Source: Methanothrix sp.
GTDB taxonomy: Archaea; Halobacteriota; Methanosarcinia; Methanotrichales; Methanotrichaceae
Assembly (NCBI GenBank): GCA_028708055.1
Contig: JAQVZT010000137.1
Coordinates: forward strand, 1 to 6,811
DNA length: 6,811 nucleotides
Direction: 5' to 3'
Shown here: positions 5,197-6,811 of the stretch, one piece after another
Numbering within the stretch: the first letter of the stretch is position 1
Layout of the letters: each line of letters opens with the position of its first letter
Made by a program: the position numbers and the translations under genes
The notes under the pieces: model-generated
Seen by the model: only the letters and a program-made list of their open reading frames with translations
What the model was told of the DNA's origin: nothing
Databases searched by the model: none

Positions 5197-6811
5197 ATGA
5201 TATCTGCAATTAAATCACAGGCAAAATCATTATCGCGAAAGAAACGCGAATTGCATTGCATCGCTGTCAGCCACAAAAATAGGTGGATTGTCCATAAGTT
5301 GCATTTTTTTATGCTTTTTTTCATTTTTTTAATGAATGCAGCAGGATCTGACGACGACCTGTATACTTTGAATATCGATTTGCAGCCAATAGTTTATCAT
5401 GATGTTGCAGTATCCTGCACACTCTCACAGGCTCTGAGCTATGAGGCCGATAGCGTCAAGGTTTCTGGTGCTGCATCAAGCCCTGTCAGCAGTTCAGTTG
5501 ATAATGAAAATGATAAAAATAAAATATTATGGAATTTTGGAGAAGTCAATAATACCAATAATCAGGATCTTTTGATTCAATTCAAAGTTATGGTTGCCGA
5601 TATTGCCAGCAATCAGGATGGAAATGTCATCTCACCAGGTGTTGTTTCTCTGAGCTGGACTGATTCTCAAGGCACAACACATACCAGTTCCTCAGAAACA
5701 CATTCCGTGAAAGTCATAGAGCCAGCTCTCACCCTATCCAAGAATTGCGACCTAACATCAGCTATGATAGGGGACACCGTTGCCTGTACCATCAATCTAT
5801 TCCATAAATCGGATAGCCATGCCGATGCATTTGATGCGAGCCTCACGGAAAGCATTCCCGTGGGCCTGACCTACGTTCCTGACAGCATAAAAATTACATC
5901 AGGCCCAGCGGGGGATCTGGATGACTCCAAAGCAGGAAAGCTGGCCTGGAACTTTGAGGACATTGATCAATCCTGTTCAGAAGATCATAATATAATTTTA
6001 AGCTATAAAGCAACAGTAGATAAAAAAGTCAAGACCGGAAGCATCCTCACTACAACATCTGCTCTCACATGGTCAAGTGCCCCGGTTGACAGCTTAGAGC
6101 GGCGCAGCTATTCTGAGGCAGCACAAAACACAATAACCATCATATCAAAGCCTCCCGCCTTCAACCTCACCATGGCCGACTACCCGACCACGGTGAGCCC
6201 GGGCGGCACACTGACCTACACCATCAGCTACAAGAACCGCGGCGGCGACGCCACCGGCCCGGCCATCCAGGCGAGCTACGACGCGAACACGGCCTTCGTC
6301 TCCGCAGACCCGGCCCCGGACGCGGGCACGACCGACCGCTGGACCCTGGGCGAGGATGGGCTTCTTTTCACCAATGCCTCGGGCAGCATCAAGATCACCC
6401 TGCAGGTCAAGAACGACCTGGCGGACGGCACAATTCTCGCCGGCCACGCCACCCTGTCCTGCGATCAGGGTGCAGGCGCTGCGGGCGCATCCGCCCAGGA
6501 CTCGGTCTTCACAAAGGTCCTGGCCAGCACTCCATCCCTGCTCATTGAAAAGACGGCTTCGGATGAAGTCATCCGGCCCGGCGGGACCCTTGACTACGAG
6601 ATCACATTCGAAAACATCGGGACTGAGGATGCTACCAACGTCTCAGTGACTGATGTCGTAGACGCAAACCTCCTCTTCGACCCAGAGAGCTGCAATCCAA
6701 AGCCCAGCCTGCTCTGGCAAGAGGAGGATGGCACGCACCTGTTCTGGAACTCAACTGCACTCTCCGCCGACCTCGGCTCCGCCGGAAAGCTTGAGCCGGG
6801 CAATTCCGGCA
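5197..6811 (+). CDS. Large multi-domain DUF11-type surface adhesin, 5' part
   Basis: The frame is open from ATG 5197 to the window edge (538 codons, no stop). The N-terminus has a long basic n-region (about 1-34, with SRKKR) before the hydrophobic core HFFMLFFIFLMNAAG, a signal peptide or anchor. TTG 5299 (codon 35) with GGTGG upstream is an alternative start. Four tandem beta-sandwich units follow. Unit A is about 55-172. Unit B is about 175-316 and opens EPALTLSKN; it has IGDTVACTINLFH, ESIPVGLTYVPDSI, LAWNFEDI and ALTWSSAP, as in isopeptide- or DUF11-type repeats. Unit C is about 319-445 (SPGGTLTYTISYKNRGGDAT) and unit D about 446-538+ (LLIEKTASDEVIRPGGTLDYEITFENIGTEDATNVSVTD); both are typical DUF11 repeats. 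No catalytic motif is present. The likely role is adhesion or cell-surface structure. Codon use changes sharply between units B and C. The gene starts 13 bases after the WxL-like gene 4608-5183, so it shares that operon. The C-terminal anchor lies outside the window. Confidence 0.9.
   Translation, partial: MISAIKSQAKSLSRKKRELHCIAVSHKNRWIVHKLHFFMLFFIFLMNAAGSDDDLYTLNIDLQPIVYHDVAVSCTLSQALSYEADSVKVSGAASSPVSSSVDNENDKNKILWNFGEVNNTNNQDLLIQFKVMVADIASNQDGNVISPGVVSLSWTDSQGTTHTSSSETHSVKVIEPALTLSKNCDLTSAMIGDTVACTINLFHKSDSHADAFDASLTESIPVGLTYVPDSIKITSGPAGDLDDSKAGKLAWNFEDIDQSCSEDHNIILSYKATVDKKVKTGSILTTTSALTWSSAPVDSLERRSYSEAAQNTITIISKPPAFNLTMADYPTTVSPGGTLTYTISYKNRGGDATGPAIQASYDANTAFVSADPAPDAGTTDRWTLGEDGLLFTNASGSIKITLQVKNDLADGTILAGHATLSCDQGAGAAGASAQDSVFTKVLASTPSLLIEKTASDEVIRPGGTLDYEITFENIGTEDATNVSVTDVVDANLLFDPESCNPKPSLLWQEEDGTHLFWNSTALSADLGSAGKLEPGNSG
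5304..5330 (+). repeat. Three T7 homopolymer tracts in the adhesin signal-peptide codons
   Basis: Runs of exactly seven T lie at 5304-5310, 5315-5321 and 5324-5330, separated by ATGC and CA. They encode the Phe/Leu-rich signal-peptide core, so a one-base slip in any run would frameshift the whole adhesin. T-rich tracts are also intrinsic termination signals in archaea. The element could therefore act by slippage, by attenuation, or simply reflect Phe codons in a hydrophobic helix. Confidence 0.6.
6145..6156. other. Compositional junction inside the adhesin gene
   Basis: Counting third codon positions by hand in the adhesin frame, 29 of 70 codons in 5941-6150 end in G or C, against 66 of 70 in 6151-6360. 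The change occurs within a few codons at ISK|PPAFNLT, the linker between repeat units B and C. This suggests units of different origin joined at a domain boundary. Confidence 0.7.

Noticed and set aside
6145..6803. ORFs of about 70-100 codons on both strands in the last 660 bases
   Set aside because: They are shadows created by high-GC codons of the adhesin frame, which is continuous from 5197 and encodes clear DUF11 repeats.
1..6811. CRISPR array, insertion sequence or transposase
   Set aside because: No regularly spaced direct repeats, no transposase motifs and no terminal inverted repeats with target duplications were seen.

Overview
The window looks like chromosomal DNA of a methanogenic euryarchaeote, most likely Methanosarcinales or Methanotrichales (Methanothrix-like). 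The evidence is an archaeal-type ribosomal protein S7, a regulator of the FilR1/DUF1724 family that is typical of methanogens, archaeal TATA-like and GGAGG/GTGAT translation signals, and a DUF11-type surface protein. The genus is inference only.

Layout. Bases 1-359 are the 3' end of the S7 gene (+), followed by a strong hairpin and T-rich terminator. On the minus strand, 576-1193 encodes a small secreted beta-rich protein and 1520-2497 encodes a winged-helix FilR1-like regulator. A 640-base, mostly AT-rich intergenic region (2498-3138) separates the regulator from a divergent plus-strand cluster. That cluster is: a possible 23-codon leader ORF (3053-3124); a small secreted beta protein (3139-3639); a 274-residue secreted two-part protein resembling the WxL-interacting proteins (DUF916 + DUF3324) of Gram-positive bacteria (3757-4581); another small secreted beta protein (4608-5183); and the start of a large multi-domain DUF11-type adhesin that runs off the window (5197-6811+). 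The adhesin reading frame stays open to the window edge.

The three small secreted proteins (576-1193, 3139-3639, 4608-5183) share a layout: signal peptide, a short motif with an aromatic residue (W or F) then x-L/V, a KNPL/SSKL motif, and a C-terminal Y-x3-L-T/N strand. In the two plus-strand proteins that strand is preceded by WTDAP. This recalls the WxL surface domain of Firmicutes. The neighbouring WxLIP-like protein and large repeat protein complete the same kind of gene set. I propose an archaeal WxL-like surface-assembly locus, possibly controlled by the FilR1-like regulator that lies between its two arms. This is by-eye similarity plus context and has not been tested by profile search.

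Other signals: an abrupt codon-usage change inside the adhesin exactly at a domain boundary (near 6150); three consecutive T7 tracts in its signal-peptide codons; TGCAAAA-type palindromes upstream of two of the small-protein genes; and two GC-rich islands in AT-rich intergenic DNA, each behind a TATA-like element.
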